Part shown: in pieces, positions 17,197 through 26,651 of the stretch
Position numbering within the stretch: position 1 is the stretch's first letter
Layout of the letters: every line of letters starts with the position of its first letter
Origin: Rhodobacteraceae bacterium EL129
Lineage (GTDB): Bacteria; Pseudomonadota; Alphaproteobacteria; Rhodobacterales; Rhodobacteraceae
Reading direction: 5' to 3'
Assembly (NCBI GenBank): GCA_900313005.1
Contig: ONZJ01000002.1
Coordinates: forward strand, 665,001 to 729,000
Length of the DNA: 64,000 nt
Notes under the pieces: generated by a model
The model's input: the letters and a program-made list of their open reading frames with translations, nothing else
What the model was told of the DNA's origin: nothing
The model's database searches: none
Position numbers and translations under genes: made by a program

Positions 17197-18627
17197 TCAA
17201 TCCATTACGTAACCATAAGACCCGGTGAAGTCCTGTTTGGCAACTTCACCCGCAGCGCCCTTTGTGGCACGTGCGTTTTTAGCCACACGCCCGTTGAGGA
17301 AGAGATCAACCTCGGAGGGCAGTTTGACTCGGTCTGTGGGCAGGGCCAAAGCCTCGCCTCGGGTAGGGGTTACAAGATGGGCTGAAACGATAATCACCAG
17401 TTCCGTTTGTGACCGCTGGTATTCTGCGGACCGGAACAAAGCTCCCAGTATAGGGACATCGCCCAACCATGGCACCTGACCATTGTTGTCGCGGAAGTCA
17501 TCCTGCAACAGCCCCGCGATGGCGAAGCTTTCCCCGTCACGTAAGACAACCGTGGTTGACGCATCCCGACGACGGAAGGCTGGAAGGTCCAGCAAACCGG
17601 TTGAGATCGAGTTCGTACTGTCAATCGACGACACGGCTGCGGCCAGTTCCAGATTGATGATGCCTTCATCCATCACGCGTGGGACAAAGTTCAGTTCGAC
17701 ACCGAAGGGTTTGTAATCAATAGTGATTTCACCTTCGTCCTGAGCCACAGGGATAGGAAACTCGCCGCCTGCCAGGAACTTGGCTTCCTGACCGGAAAGA
17801 GCGGTCAGATTTGGTTCCGCCAAGGTGCGAACAACGCCTTTGGCTTCAAGGGCTTGCAGCAAGATGCCAATCTGGGCTGATCCTGCATTAAACCCGATGA
17901 ATGTTGCTCCGTTTGCAGCTTCACCACCAATGTTGCCGGATACGACCGAACCCGGACCGGCGTTACCCGCCGAAGTCGATGCAATGCCCTGGGTCCCAAT
18001 GCCGATGCCTGAACCGCCAACCGATAGCCCGTCAACCGCCAATGACGCTGACAAGCTTTTTGAAACGCTGCGCTGCATTTCAGCAAAGCGAACTTTCAAC
18101 ATCACCTGCTGTTTGCCCGAGACGGACATCAGGTTTGAAACCCGCTGAGGAGCATAGCGTTCTGCTAGGTCCATAGCGCGTTGCATTCTAGGTGCCGATG
18201 AGACGGTTCCCGACAGCACGATTCCGTCGTTTGCCGAGCGCACTTCGATCTTCTCGTTCGGCAGGATCTGTCGCAGACGCTGTTTAAACTCGGAAATGTC
18301 AGGGGCCACGGCCACGTTCACATTGGTGATCAGACGGCCGTTGGCGTCCAACAATGTCAGCGTTGTAATGCCGGGAGATTTGCCCAGAACATAGATTGTC
18401 CGGTCTGAGAGCGTCGAGAAGTCCGCAATTTGCGGGTTCGCGATGCTGAGCTCAGCAAACGGGGTTTCACTTTCAACCACAATCGCGCGGTTCATGGGAA
18501 CGCTCAGTTCGCGCCCCGTGCCTTTGCGCACAACATGTACATTTTCTGCTAATGCTTCGGTGGCGATTGGCCCCGCAGCAACAACCAACCCCAAAAGGGT
18601 GGCTTTCATCATACCTACGATTTTCAT
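17197..18627 (-). CDS. cpaC: Outer-membrane secretin CpaC/RcpA
   Basis: Secretin that forms the outer-membrane channel for the Flp pilus. From the ATG at 18627 (MKIVGMMKATLL, preceded by AGGCAGG) it has 476 residues with a signal peptide cleaved near ATEALA. The N-terminal pilus-formation domain spans about 30-100. A BON-like domain follows (GIVLSGTVSSAPRMQRAMDL). The secretin domain covers about 225-430, with VRTLAEPNLTALSGQEAKFL and the C-terminal VPWLGDVPILGALFRS signature. A terminator separates it from cpaB upstream, and the ompA-like gene follows. Confidence 0.93.
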   Translation of the reverse strand: MKIVGMMKATLLGLVVAAGPIATEALAENVHVVRKGTGRELSVPMNRAIVVESETPFAELSIANPQIADFSTLSDRTIYVLGKSPGITTLTLLDANGRLITNVNVAVAPDISEFKQRLRQILPNEKIEVRSANDGIVLSGTVSSAPRMQRAMDLAERYAPQRVSNLMSVSGKQQVMLKVRFAEMQRSVSKSLSASLAVDGLSVGGSGIGIGTQGIASTSAGNAGPGSVVSGNIGGEAANGATFIGFNAGSAQIGILLQALEAKGVVRTLAEPNLTALSGQEAKFLAGGEFPIPVAQDEGEITIDYKPFGVELNFVPRVMDEGIINLELAAAVSSIDSTNSISTGLLDLPAFRRRDASTTVVLRDGESFAIAGLLQDDFRDNNGQVPWLGDVPILGALFRSAEYQRSQTELVIIVSAHLVTPTRGEALALPTDRVKLPSEVDLFLNGRVAKNARATKGAAGEVAKQDFTGSYGYVMD

Positions 18628-18825
18628 GTGACCTGCCTTTCCGATCACGCCTCAATTTATGGGTCTTTTCGCCCGCTAATTGAGTGCACCTTGCGCCAAA
18701 TCGAAAAACTTTTCAAGAATCAAAGGCTTTTATTGGACGCGGTGGCTATTTTTTAGAAAGGCGTTGCTGAAACGCGACGGCTTGCCAAGTTTCCTTTAAC
18801 ACTGACTACCTTGAAGGAAACAGAT

Positions 18826-18852
18826 AAAGGGCGCCCCGTAGGACGCCCTTTT
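18826..18852 (-). terminator. Hairpin between cpaB and cpaC
   Basis: The stem AAAGGGCG / CGCCCTTT with a 10-base loop lies 22 bases after the cpaB stop. Only three T residues follow on the minus strand, so it is probably a partial terminator that lowers transcription into cpaC relative to the pilin and cpaB. Confidence 0.55.
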
Positions 18853-18873
18853 CAGAATGATTTTACCCTGGTC

Positions 18874-19743
18874 TCAGTTGGTGCAAGGGATCTGACTTAC
18901 AACCACCTCGCCACCACGGTTGGTTCGAATGGTGCAGATTTCATCTACTTCTTTCACTTCGGCCACTTCAGCTTCAGCCAAACCCAACAGACGATGCTGA
19001 TCCACTTCGATGATTTCAGCGACGGTGTCATCGAGCACGCCAACCAACGACAGAGACAAGCGGCCGGTGGCCTGGGCTTGCGCCAAGGCAGCGACCTGTT
19101 GTGGCTTGACCGCGACTGTGACAGTACGAGCGACATTTGCACCGGACTTTTCACTATTTGCCGTTTGGTCCACAGCAATCAGCTTTACGTTGGTTTCAAT
19201 CAATTTGGTGATGTCGCCCACCGAATTGGCTTCGGTGCGCACTTCTTTACCGCCAACTTTACCGGTCCAGTACACGTCTACAAAGTCACCGGGACGTAGG
19301 AAGCCGGACACGCCGCTTGAGACGTCAACCTTAATGGCAAAGGCACGCTCGCCGCGTTCCAATTGCGATGTCAGGCCAGCCTCTTCGCCGGGGCCAGTTA
19401 CCTTAACGGCCAGGATCGGCTCAAACCGCTCCATGGTTCGTAGCACCTTGCGGGGTTCATCTTCACCTTCAGGCCACAGTTCCTCTTCGGTCAGGAAGTG
19501 ACCTTTTGGCAGGGCGCGCTTGGGGAAGCTCAGTTTGCGGGCGTCCTCTTTCATAAGAGGTTCACCGTATTTCAGAGGACGGGTGGCCACGTAAATGTCT
19601 ACCACTTCGACGGCGGGTGCACGGTTTTTACGCTCCATCGCCAATTCGTTCTGATAGCCCTGGATGTAGTTTTTTGCCATGTAAACGGCAAAACCGGCCA
19701 GACCAAGGCCCAGTATCAGAACAAGTCCAAACACCAATCTCAT
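18874..19743 (-). CDS. cpaB: Flp pilus assembly protein CpaB/RcpC
   Basis: A 289-residue periplasmic protein anchored by an N-terminal helix (MRLVFGLVLILGLGLAGFAV). It carries an SAF/RcpC domain at about 45-180 (IYVATRPLKYGEPLMKEDAR, RAFAIKVDVSSGVSGFLRPG) and ends in EICTIRTNRGGEVVVSQIPC. It is thought to work with the CpaC secretin. The gene lies 168 bases downstream of the second flp gene. Confidence 0.92.
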   Translation of the reverse strand: MRLVFGLVLILGLGLAGFAVYMAKNYIQGYQNELAMERKNRAPAVEVVDIYVATRPLKYGEPLMKEDARKLSFPKRALPKGHFLTEEELWPEGEDEPRKVLRTMERFEPILAVKVTGPGEEAGLTSQLERGERAFAIKVDVSSGVSGFLRPGDFVDVYWTGKVGGKEVRTEANSVGDITKLIETNVKLIAVDQTANSEKSGANVARTVTVAVKPQQVAALAQAQATGRLSLSLVGVLDDTVAEIIEVDQHRLLGLAEAEVAEVKEVDEICTIRTNRGGEVVVSQIPCTN

Positions 19744-19911
19744 GGGTTATCCTTTCGGGTTTCTGCTCAAACCGCACGATATTGTGCGGGTATTCTTTTT
19801 GAAGGTATGTCAACTGAATATGGCAAAATCGGGGTTGCCGGTGGGTGGTTTTGCGACGCTGTAGACCATTCTGGCGGGCACCGCGAAACTGTATCAGTCG
19901 GGGGATAAGGC

Positions 19912-20100
19912 TCAGTTAAGAACACCCACCTCTTGCGCTATGACACCATCTTCGATGTGTGTCGCTGCTGAAACCACGCCTTCGTTGATTAATGCGGTGC
20001 TTGCACCGACCAGTCCGACCACCGTGGCCGTCAAGACAACCCATTCTACGGTGATGGCACCGCTGTCGGATTTCAGGAAATTATTGATGCGCTTCAACAT
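19912..20100 (-). CDS. flp: Flp-family type IVb pilin, Glu+5 copy
   Basis: A 62-residue prepilin: basic leader MLKRINNFLKSDSG, cleavage expected after Gly14, then AITVEWVVLTATVVGLVG. Glu lies at mature position +5, as in canonical Flp pilins. The remainder is a short helix with a polar tail (AATHIEDGVIAQEVGVLN). It is the second of two pilins, separated from the first by a strong hairpin, so it is probably expressed at a lower level and could be a minor pilin. Confidence 0.85.
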   Translation of the reverse strand: MLKRINNFLKSDSGAITVEWVVLTATVVGLVGASTALINEGVVSAATHIEDGVIAQEVGVLN

Positions 20101-20203
20101 TGGAACGTCCTTTACTTTTACTCGTCAACTCACTTTCGTTGATGATGCTCTGTCTCGTTCCCCAGGTTCAGATCATCATCGGCAGTCTTACTTAAAGACA
20201 AAA

Positions 20204-20229
20204 GGCCGCGACCCGGGTGGGGCGCGGCC
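20204..20229 (-). terminator. Hairpin between the two flp genes
   Basis: The stem GGCCGCG / CGCGGCC with a GC-rich loop is followed on the minus strand by CCTTTTG. It lies 27 bases after the first flp stop. Such attenuators let the pilin be made in large excess over downstream machinery. Confidence 0.7.
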
Positions 20230-20255
20230 AATTGTTAGATCGAAAAGATCAGCGA

Positions 20256-20456
20256 TTATTCTTCGCCAACGCCTTGACCAACCCAGTCGTCTTTGTCTAC
20301 GGCTGTGCCGATTTTGCCGGCCAGGCCAACAACACCCGACTGTACGGATGAGATGCCTGCAACGCCCAGGCCAACGATTGCGGCTGTCAAAACAACCCAG
20401 TCAACTGTTACGGCGCCGTCTTCGTCTTTCAGAAACTTGTTCATGAAGTTAGTCAT
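20256..20456 (-). CDS. flp: Flp-family type IVb pilin, Asp+5 copy
   Basis: A 66-residue prepilin from the ATG at 20456 (MTNFMNKFLKDEDG), preceded by GGAGGG; an in-frame ATG at 20480 would only lengthen the leader. Cleavage is expected after Gly14, giving AVTVDWVVLTAAIVGLGVAG. Mature position +5 is Asp where most Flp pilins have Glu. It is the first gene of the tad locus, with a strong ribosome binding site and an attenuating hairpin behind it, so it is likely the major pilin. Confidence 0.87.
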   Translation of the reverse strand: MTNFMNKFLKDEDGAVTVDWVVLTAAIVGLGVAGISSVQSGVVGLAGKIGTAVDKDDWVGQGVGEE

Positions 20457-20480
20457 AGTGTGGTCCCTCCAAAGGATCAT

Positions 20481-20813
20481 TTACTCAGGTTTACAACCGC
20501 TTCAACAAACATGGGCCGTTCTCTCGTTGGCCCTGTCGTTGCGGTATGAGCAGATATAGCCAGTGAAATCGGGCGCGATTTGGGCACCTTTCGCTCCTTT
20601 TTGGGCGTTCCTTAACTTTTTGCGAATTAAATTCATAACCTATTGGAATCAAACAAAACTAAATTCACTTAAAGCGGATATTCATTTTGATATGCGATGT
20701 TTTTACGCAAATTCGGCATAAAATCTGTCGCTGAATCCGCAACAATGCTGGCTCGAAACCGGTACTTTTGCGATATTGCGGGGAAATAACAATAAGACAG
20801 AGCAGGAAAAATC
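20481..20813. other. Divergent intergenic region between flp and the lytic transglycosylase gene
   Basis: About 330 bases, AT-rich in the middle (20560-20700), which must contain the tad promoter on the minus strand and the transglycosylase promoter on the plus strand. No gene, clear -35/-10 pair or strong inverted repeat was seen. Confidence 0.5.
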
Positions 20814-21635
20814 ATGCGAATTGAAAGGATTCTCAGCTTTGGGCTGATATTGGCCCTTGCTGCGCCGGTTAATGCAGGGGATCCCGCTCCGTTTCCCGAC
20901 TTTACCTTTAAAATGAGCAAACCGCCGAAGAAGGGCACGAAGAACAGAATCAATGTTCAGATCGAACCACAAGCGATTAAACCCGCAACCCAAGCCAAAC
21001 CTGTAGCGGCCGCTGCTGCCGGTGCCGCAGCGCCGAAACCCGCGGCTTATGATTGGTTCTGGACCGGCGTACCTTCCGAGATTGAAGCCAACAGCGCGGA
21101 GCGTTTGACCAAAGCGCTTGCCGGTTTGCGCAAGGCCCCGGGCGGGGGCAGCATCCCTGGGCCTCGCTTGCAGGACATTCAAGGTATCGCTCAATCGCAA
21201 GGGGTCACCATTCTCAAGGAAACCATCGGCACCGATATTTCCCCTGCTTTGGTTCTGGCGGTTATTTCTGTTGAATCAGGTGGTCGCGATACGGCTGCCT
21301 CACACAAGGGTGCGCAAGGCCTGATGCAACTTATGCCTGACACCGCCGCACGGTTTGGGGTGACGGACAGTCTGGCCCCGGACCAGAACATCAAAGGCGG
21401 TGTGGCCTATCTGAGCTGGTTGATGCGCGAATTTGAAGGTGATGCCATTCTGGCTCTGGCTGGGTACAATGCAGGCGAAGGGGCGGTGAAGAAACACCAG
21501 GGCGTGCCACCCTATGCAGAAACACGCGATTACATCCCCAAAGTTCTTGCTGCGTTCGAGGTGGCGCGAGGGTTGTGCAAGACCCGGCCCGAACTGATCA
21601 CCGATGCCTGTGCGTTGAACCTGGCGATCAACTGA
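20814..21635 (+). CDS. Lytic transglycosylase with SLT domain
   Basis: A 273-residue exported enzyme that cleaves peptidoglycan glycan strands. The signal peptide is MRIERILSFGLILALAAPVNAG. A Lys/Ala/Pro-rich linker spans about 35-80. The SLT domain (about 120-250) has the catalytic Glu154 in ISVESGGRD, followed by GAQGLMQLMPDTAARFGV, NIKGGVAYLSWLM and ALAGYNAGEGAVKKHQGVPP. Standing next to the tad locus, it may open the wall for the pilus, but it is divergent from it and could be a general housekeeping enzyme. Confidence 0.9.
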   Translation: MRIERILSFGLILALAAPVNAGDPAPFPDFTFKMSKPPKKGTKNRINVQIEPQAIKPATQAKPVAAAAAGAAAPKPAAYDWFWTGVPSEIEANSAERLTKALAGLRKAPGGGSIPGPRLQDIQGIAQSQGVTILKETIGTDISPALVLAVISVESGGRDTAASHKGAQGLMQLMPDTAARFGVTDSLAPDQNIKGGVAYLSWLMREFEGDAILALAGYNAGEGAVKKHQGVPPYAETRDYIPKVLAAFEVARGLCKTRPELITDACALNLAIN

Positions 21636-21660
21636 TCTGATCCACGAAGCCGAACAAAAG

Positions 21661-21691
21661 AAGCCCCGAAGCGATTCTTCGGGGCTTTTCT
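21661..21691 (+). terminator. Terminator after the lytic transglycosylase gene
   Basis: A 10-bp perfect stem (AAGCCCCGAA / TTCGGGGCTT) with a 7-base loop is followed by TTCTTATT. It lies between convergent genes and can serve both. Confidence 0.85.
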
Positions 21692-21715
21692 TATTACATG
21701 GTGAACGTCTCGGGC

Positions 21716-22342
21716 TTAAACGATGGTTGCCTCGGTGGCAGCACGCAGCTCGTCTTCGGTGACACCATCAGCCGTTTCAACGATTTTCAAACCGCCATCA
21801 ACCACATCCAGCACACCGAGGTTGGTGATCACACGATCCACCACGGCCGCGCCTGTCAAAGGCAGTGTGCAGGACCTCAGCAATTTGCTGTCGCCATGCT
21901 TGTTCGTGTGATCCATTACGACCACCACACGGCCCACACCGGCCACCAGGTCCATCGCGCCGCCCATGCCTTTGACCAGTTTGCCCGGGATCATCCAGTT
22001 GGCCAAATCGCCGTTCTCGGCCACTTCCATCGCGCCCAAAATGGCCATGGCGATCTTCCCTCCACGGATCATGCCAAAAGAGGTGGCTGAATCGAAATAC
22101 GCCGTTTCAGGCAGTTCGGTGATTGTCTGCTTGCCTGCATTGATCAGGTCCGGGTCTTCATTGCCAGCAACGGGGAAGGGACCCATGCCCAGCATGCCGT
22201 TTTCCGATTGCAGCGTGACGCTGACTCCTTCGGGGATGAAGTTGGGTACCAGGGTCGGGATGCCGATCCCGAGGTTTACATAGGTGCCGTCTTCCAGTTC
22301 CTGCGCCGCACGGGCAGCCATTTGGTTGCGATCCCAAGCCAT
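21716..22342 (-). CDS. scoB: 3-oxoacid CoA-transferase subunit B
   Basis: Beta subunit of a heterodimeric CoA-transferase, typically moving CoA from succinyl-CoA to acetoacetate. It has 208 residues. The catalytic Glu is in the [10 protein letters not shown] motif near residue 47, and [19 protein letters not shown] is a family hallmark. It lies 3 bases after scoA, so the two are translationally linked. In carnitine catabolism a related transferase activates the acetoacetate released by BKACE, so this pair could serve the 48-58 kb locus, though it is also needed for PHB/ketone metabolism. Confidence 0.93.
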   Translation of the reverse strand: MAWDRNQMAARAAQELEDGTYVNLGIGIPTLVPNFIPEGVSVTLQSENGMLGMGPFPVAGNEDPDLINAGKQTITELPETAYFDSATSFGMIRGGKIAMAILGAMEVAENGDLANWMIPGKLVKGMGGAMDLVAGVGRVVVVMDHTNKHGDSKLLRSCTLPLTGAAVVDRVITNLGVLDVVDGGLKIVETADGVTEDELRAATEATIV

Positions 22343-22345
22343 TGT

Positions 22346-23041
22346 TCAAGCCTCCCGGACTGTGCGTTGTTCGATACGTTTCTCATGCGCGCCCTGCACA
22401 ATACGGTGCACATAGACGCCGGGCATATGAATGTGATCCGGATCAAGGCTGCCCACGGGCACGATTTCCTCGACCTCCATCACGCAGACCTTGCCGCACA
22501 TGGCCGCAGGTGGATTAAAGTTGCGCGCGGTCTTGCGGAAGATGCAATTGCCGGTTTCATCCGCTTTCCATGCTTTGACAATCGAGAGGTCCGCAAAGAT
22601 GCCGCGTTCCAGAATATAGGTCTGGCCGTCGAAGTCCTTGTGTTCCTTGCCCTCGGCCACCTGGGTGCCAACACCTGTTTTAGTGTAGAAGCCCGGAATA
22701 CCCGCGCCACCGGCACGCATCCGTTCGGCCAAGGTGCCCTGAGGGTTGAATTCAATCTCCAGCTCACCCGCCAGATATTGGCGCATAAATTCGGCGTTTT
22801 CGCCCACGTAAGAGCTGAGCATTTTGCGCACCTGTTTGGTTTGCAACAAAATACCGATGCCAAAATCATCGACGCCCGCATTGTTGGATGCGAATGTCAG
22901 GTCCTTCGTGCCAGCGTCGCGGATGGCCGACAGCAGCAATTCGGGAATGCCGCAGAGGCCAAAACCGCCCGATGCGATGGTCATCCCATCGGTCAACAGC
23001 CCATCTAGGGCTTCGGCAGCAGAGCCGTAGAGTTTGCTCAT
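22346..23041 (-). CDS. scoA: 3-oxoacid CoA-transferase subunit A
   Basis: Alpha subunit, 231 residues, with the CoA-binding signature IASGGFGLCGIPE near residue 22 and TFASNNAGVDDFGIGILL. FNPQGTLAERMRAGGAGIPG and IFRKTARNFNPPAAM are typical of succinyl-CoA:acetoacetate transferase A subunits. A GAGGATT stretch is present upstream of the ATG. Substrate range cannot be told from sequence alone. Confidence 0.93.
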   Translation of the reverse strand: MSKLYGSAAEALDGLLTDGMTIASGGFGLCGIPELLLSAIRDAGTKDLTFASNNAGVDDFGIGILLQTKQVRKMLSSYVGENAEFMRQYLAGELEIEFNPQGTLAERMRAGGAGIPGFYTKTGVGTQVAEGKEHKDFDGQTYILERGIFADLSIVKAWKADETGNCIFRKTARNFNPPAAMCGKVCVMEVEEIVPVGSLDPDHIHMPGVYVHRIVQGAHEKRIEQRTVREA

Positions 23042-23159
23042 GAATAATCCTCCTGAAGATGTTGCGCCCGGTATGCGGGTGCAAAAGGGCAGGAGTCAAC
23101 GCCTGCAAGACGGATAAGCGATTTCAAACGATAGAGAGCCCGCGGTAGGGGGCAGGCAA

Positions 23160-23732
23160 TCAGATGATGCGCACTTGCGTTCCGATGGGGCACAGACCAA
23201 ACAGTTCTTCGATCATCGGGTTGAACAGACCGATGCAACCGTCCGAGGATTGTCGTCCGATCTTGCGTGTGTCGTGGGTTCCGTGGATCAGATAGGCCGG
23301 CCATTCCAGATACATCGCATGGGTGCCCAAAGGATTGTCCGGCCCCGGAGGCATATACTTAAAGTGTGGAAACCGTTCCATCATACTGGCGGTGGGGGTC
23401 CAGTCGGGCCCGACTTTTTTTCGCACGATCTTTGTGTAACCGCGTTTGGTCAACTCATCCGTGCGGGGCACAGAGGTGGGGTAGATCCGATAATCCGTCC
23501 CATCCGCATTCCAGTAATGCAAAGCGCGAGATGCCGTATCAGCCACAATCGCACCATTGCCCAAGGTGTCAAAGTGATCTTGCCAGTCCTGGCTGGTGAA
23601 GCTGGACACATTGCGACGGTTGATGGATGACGCAGTCACGTCGGTATCCTGTGCTCGTAACAACGTGGGTGTGGTCAAGGCCGCGACGCTGCCCATAACG
23701 ATAGACCGTCGTGTCAGGTGAATGCTGCTCAT
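23160..23732 (-). CDS. Periplasmic L,D-transpeptidase (ErfK/YkuD family)
   Basis: A 190-residue exported protein with a twin-arginine-like leader (LTRRSIVMGSVAALTTPTLL). The YkuD domain fills about 65-190. The active site is IHGTHDTRKIGRQSSDGCIG: His in HGT, Cys in SSDGC, with Asp where many family members have His before GC, a form common in alphaproteobacteria. It forms 3-3 peptidoglycan cross-links or attaches lipoproteins to the wall. There is no operon partner. Confidence 0.88.
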   Translation of the reverse strand: MSSIHLTRRSIVMGSVAALTTPTLLRAQDTDVTASSINRRNVSSFTSQDWQDHFDTLGNGAIVADTASRALHYWNADGTDYRIYPTSVPRTDELTKRGYTKIVRKKVGPDWTPTASMMERFPHFKYMPPGPDNPLGTHAMYLEWPAYLIHGTHDTRKIGRQSSDGCIGLFNPMIEELFGLCPIGTQVRII

Positions 23733-23855
23733 GTGGGATGCCCTCGTTAGGAAGTGCTTTTACATAGCTCTTTCCTACAAAAGGTCGCAAAAGACCAATC
23801 ACATCCAGTTGACTCGGATGTGTGAGGCTTGCCAGAGCACGTCAAATCTCGAAGA

Positions 23856-26435
23856 TCAGGCGTCGTTGGTTTTGGCTTTGGACTTTGCCGACGTCTTTTT
23901 CTTGGCTGGCGCCTTCTTCTTGGCCGGGGCCTTCTTGCGACCCTTGCCTTTCTTTGCGGCTTTCTCGGCGATCCATTCCACGGCCAATTCCATGGTCACC
24001 TTGTCCGGCTCCACGTCTTTGGGGATGGTCGCGTTGACTTTGTCCCATTTCACATAAGGTCCATAGCGGCCTTCCATGACATTCACCGGCCCGCCTCCAT
24101 CCGGGTGTTCGCCCAGCTCTTTCAGCGGTTTGGCAGCGGCAGAGCGGCCCCGTCCGGGATTGGCGCGTTTTTCAGCCAACAGCTCAACTGCGCGGTTCAT
24201 GCCCACCTCGAACACATCGTTCGGGTCCTTGAGGTTGGCATAGACCGGCTTCGCCTCATCCGGCAGCTGGTGCATGATGTAGGGCCCATATCGGCCAAAG
24301 TTGGTGGACACCATGCCGCCTTCGGGATGGTCCCCCAATTCCCGGGGCAGGCTGAGCAGGGTCAGGGCCTTTTCCAGGTCCATGTCATCGGCCTGCCAGC
24401 CCTTGGGCAGAGAGGCGCGTTTGGGTTTTTTGTTCTCTTCGGTGGCCTCGCCCCGTTGGACATAGGGGCCAAAGCGGCCAGACCGCAGGCTGATCTCGTC
24501 GCCAGCATCCTCGCCCAGCACCCGGTCACCCCCTTCAGCCGCATCGCCGCCAATAGGGCGCGTATAGCGACATTCTGGATAATTTCCGCAGCCGACAAAC
24601 CCACCAGTGCGCGATGTTTTCAGATGCAGCTGTCCATTCCCGCACAGCGGACAGGTCCGCGGATCGGTGCCATCCTCACGTGGCGGATAGAGCTGATCAG
24701 AAAGAGCTGCATCCAGTACATCCAACACTTCGGTGATGCGCAATTCTGTGGTTTCCGAGATCGCAACTGAAAAGTCGCGCCAGAATTGGCTGAGTACGGT
24801 TTTGTAATTCGCGTCGCCGGCACTGACCTTGTCCAGCTCTTCTTCAAGGTTGGCGGTGAACTCATAGCCTACATATTTGCGGAAGAAGTTCATCAGGAAG
24901 ATTGTGACGATCCGTCCCTTGTCCTCGGCGATCAGGCGGTTCTTGTCCTTGCGCACGTATTCACGGTCTTGAATCGTGGTTACAATTGACGCGTATGTCG
25001 ATGGGCGGCCGATGCCGAGCTCTTCCATCCGCTTGACCAGAGTTGCCTCGGTATAGCGGGGCGGAGGTTGGGTGAAATGCTGCTCGGACGCGACCGAGGC
25101 CTTCTTGGCAGGTTCACCTTCCATGATCTGCGGCAGGCGCTTGTCGTCGTCATCGACGACCGCATCATCACGGCCTTCCTCGTAGACGCGCATGAACCCG
25201 TCAAAGAGAACAACCTGACCTGTGGCACGCAGACACACTTGTCCGTCGTCGCTGGCGATGTCCACCGTGGTGCGCTCCAAACGGGCGGCTTCCATTTGGC
25301 AGGCCAGCGTGCGTTTCCAGATCAGATCATAAAGCTTGCGCTGATCCGCATCCGAGATTTTCAAACTTGCCGCATCGCGCGTCATATCCGTGGGGCGGAT
25401 ACATTCGTGGGCTTCCTGCGCGTTCTTGGCTTTGTTTTTGTACATGCGCGGGGATTTGGGCACGTATTTGTCGCCATAACGGTCCGCGATGGCATCACGT
25501 GCGGCCATCACGGCCTCGGGGGCCATGTCGATACCGTCGGTCCGCATATAAGTAATGTGCCCTGCTTCATAGAGGCGTTGGGCCGCACTCATCGTCTGGC
25601 GGGCCCCCATGCCGAATTTGCGGCTGGCTTCTTGTTGCAAGGTCGACGTCATGAAAGGCGCGGAGGGATTGCGGCTGCCGGGTTTGGCCTCGACATTGGC
25701 AATCTTGAGATCTCGTGACGTGACGGCCTGCACGGCCAATTCGGCCTGCGTTTCGTTTTCGATGTCGAACTTATCCAGCTTTTTGCCGGCCAATACAGTC
25801 AGGCGAGCTTCGTATTCCTGGCCTCGAGGCGTACCCAGCATTGCCTTGACCGACCAGTATTCGCGTGGCTTGAAGGCTTCGATCTCCATCTCGCGTTCGA
25901 CGATCAGGCGCAGACAGACCGATTGCACGCGCCCCGCGCTGCGCGCGCCGGGCAGTTTGCGCCATAAAACAGGCGACAGGTTGAAACCCACCAGATAGTC
26001 GAGTGCGCGCCGGGCCAGATAAGCCTCGACCAAGGGGGCATCCACCTGACGTGGATTTGCCATGGCTTCGGTCACGGCGGCCTTGGTAATGGCGTTGAAC
26101 ACCACGCGGCTGACGGGCGTGTCCTTTTTGATGGCTTTGCGTTTGCGCAGCGTTTCTTCAAGATGCCAGCTGATCGCTTCGCCTTCGCGGTCGGGGTCGG
26201 TTGCGAGGATCAGTTCATTGTCGTCTTTAAGGGCGTCTGCAATGGCTTTGACGTGCTTGCGGCTGTCATAGCCCACTTCCCATTTCATCTCGAAATCGGC
26301 TTCGGTGTCGACGGATCCATCCTTTGCAGGCAGGTCCCGGACGTGACCGTAGGACGCCAGAACGGTGTAATCAGAGCCCAGATATTTGTTGATTGTCTTG
26401 GCCTTGGCCGGGGATTCGACGACAACAACGGGCAT
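23856..26435 (-). CDS. topA: DNA topoisomerase I
   Basis: Type IA topoisomerase that relaxes negative supercoils, 859 residues. The TOPRIM domain starts with VVVESPAKAKTINKYLGSDY and has the ATDPDREGEAISWHL metal site. The catalytic Tyr is in ITYMRTDGIDM near residue 305. A C4 zinc finger begins at CPLCGNGQLH. Three C-terminal repeats carry RFGPYVQRGE, RYGPYIMHQL and RYGPYVKWDK. It ends in a lysine-rich KKKAPAKKK tail, common in alphaproteobacteria. dprA lies upstream on the same strand, an arrangement often conserved in this class. Confidence 0.97.
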   Translation of the reverse strand: MPVVVVESPAKAKTINKYLGSDYTVLASYGHVRDLPAKDGSVDTEADFEMKWEVGYDSRKHVKAIADALKDDNELILATDPDREGEAISWHLEETLRKRKAIKKDTPVSRVVFNAITKAAVTEAMANPRQVDAPLVEAYLARRALDYLVGFNLSPVLWRKLPGARSAGRVQSVCLRLIVEREMEIEAFKPREYWSVKAMLGTPRGQEYEARLTVLAGKKLDKFDIENETQAELAVQAVTSRDLKIANVEAKPGSRNPSAPFMTSTLQQEASRKFGMGARQTMSAAQRLYEAGHITYMRTDGIDMAPEAVMAARDAIADRYGDKYVPKSPRMYKNKAKNAQEAHECIRPTDMTRDAASLKISDADQRKLYDLIWKRTLACQMEAARLERTTVDIASDDGQVCLRATGQVVLFDGFMRVYEEGRDDAVVDDDDKRLPQIMEGEPAKKASVASEQHFTQPPPRYTEATLVKRMEELGIGRPSTYASIVTTIQDREYVRKDKNRLIAEDKGRIVTIFLMNFFRKYVGYEFTANLEEELDKVSAGDANYKTVLSQFWRDFSVAISETTELRITEVLDVLDAALSDQLYPPREDGTDPRTCPLCGNGQLHLKTSRTGGFVGCGNYPECRYTRPIGGDAAEGGDRVLGEDAGDEISLRSGRFGPYVQRGEATEENKKPKRASLPKGWQADDMDLEKALTLLSLPRELGDHPEGGMVSTNFGRYGPYIMHQLPDEAKPVYANLKDPNDVFEVGMNRAVELLAEKRANPGRGRSAAAKPLKELGEHPDGGGPVNVMEGRYGPYVKWDKVNATIPKDVEPDKVTMELAVEWIAEKAAKKGKGRKKAPAKKKAPAKKKTSAKSKAKTNDA

Positions 26436-26651
26436 TCAATTTCCTTTCGACTCGTGAGCAGTCCTTATGGCGGCGGAACATGTGGGGTGTTGCTGGTGAT
26501 TGTCAATGCGTCCTCTTGAGCATGCGTGCTGCCGTGTCGGAATTCACATGATCGAAGGCTGATATTGCTGGCGGCAAAGCGTTATAGGTGACACGAAACC
26601 AACCCCCAAGGCCGTGGTTGTCCTCGTAAGGTGGCGTCAAAAATGCAGGGG

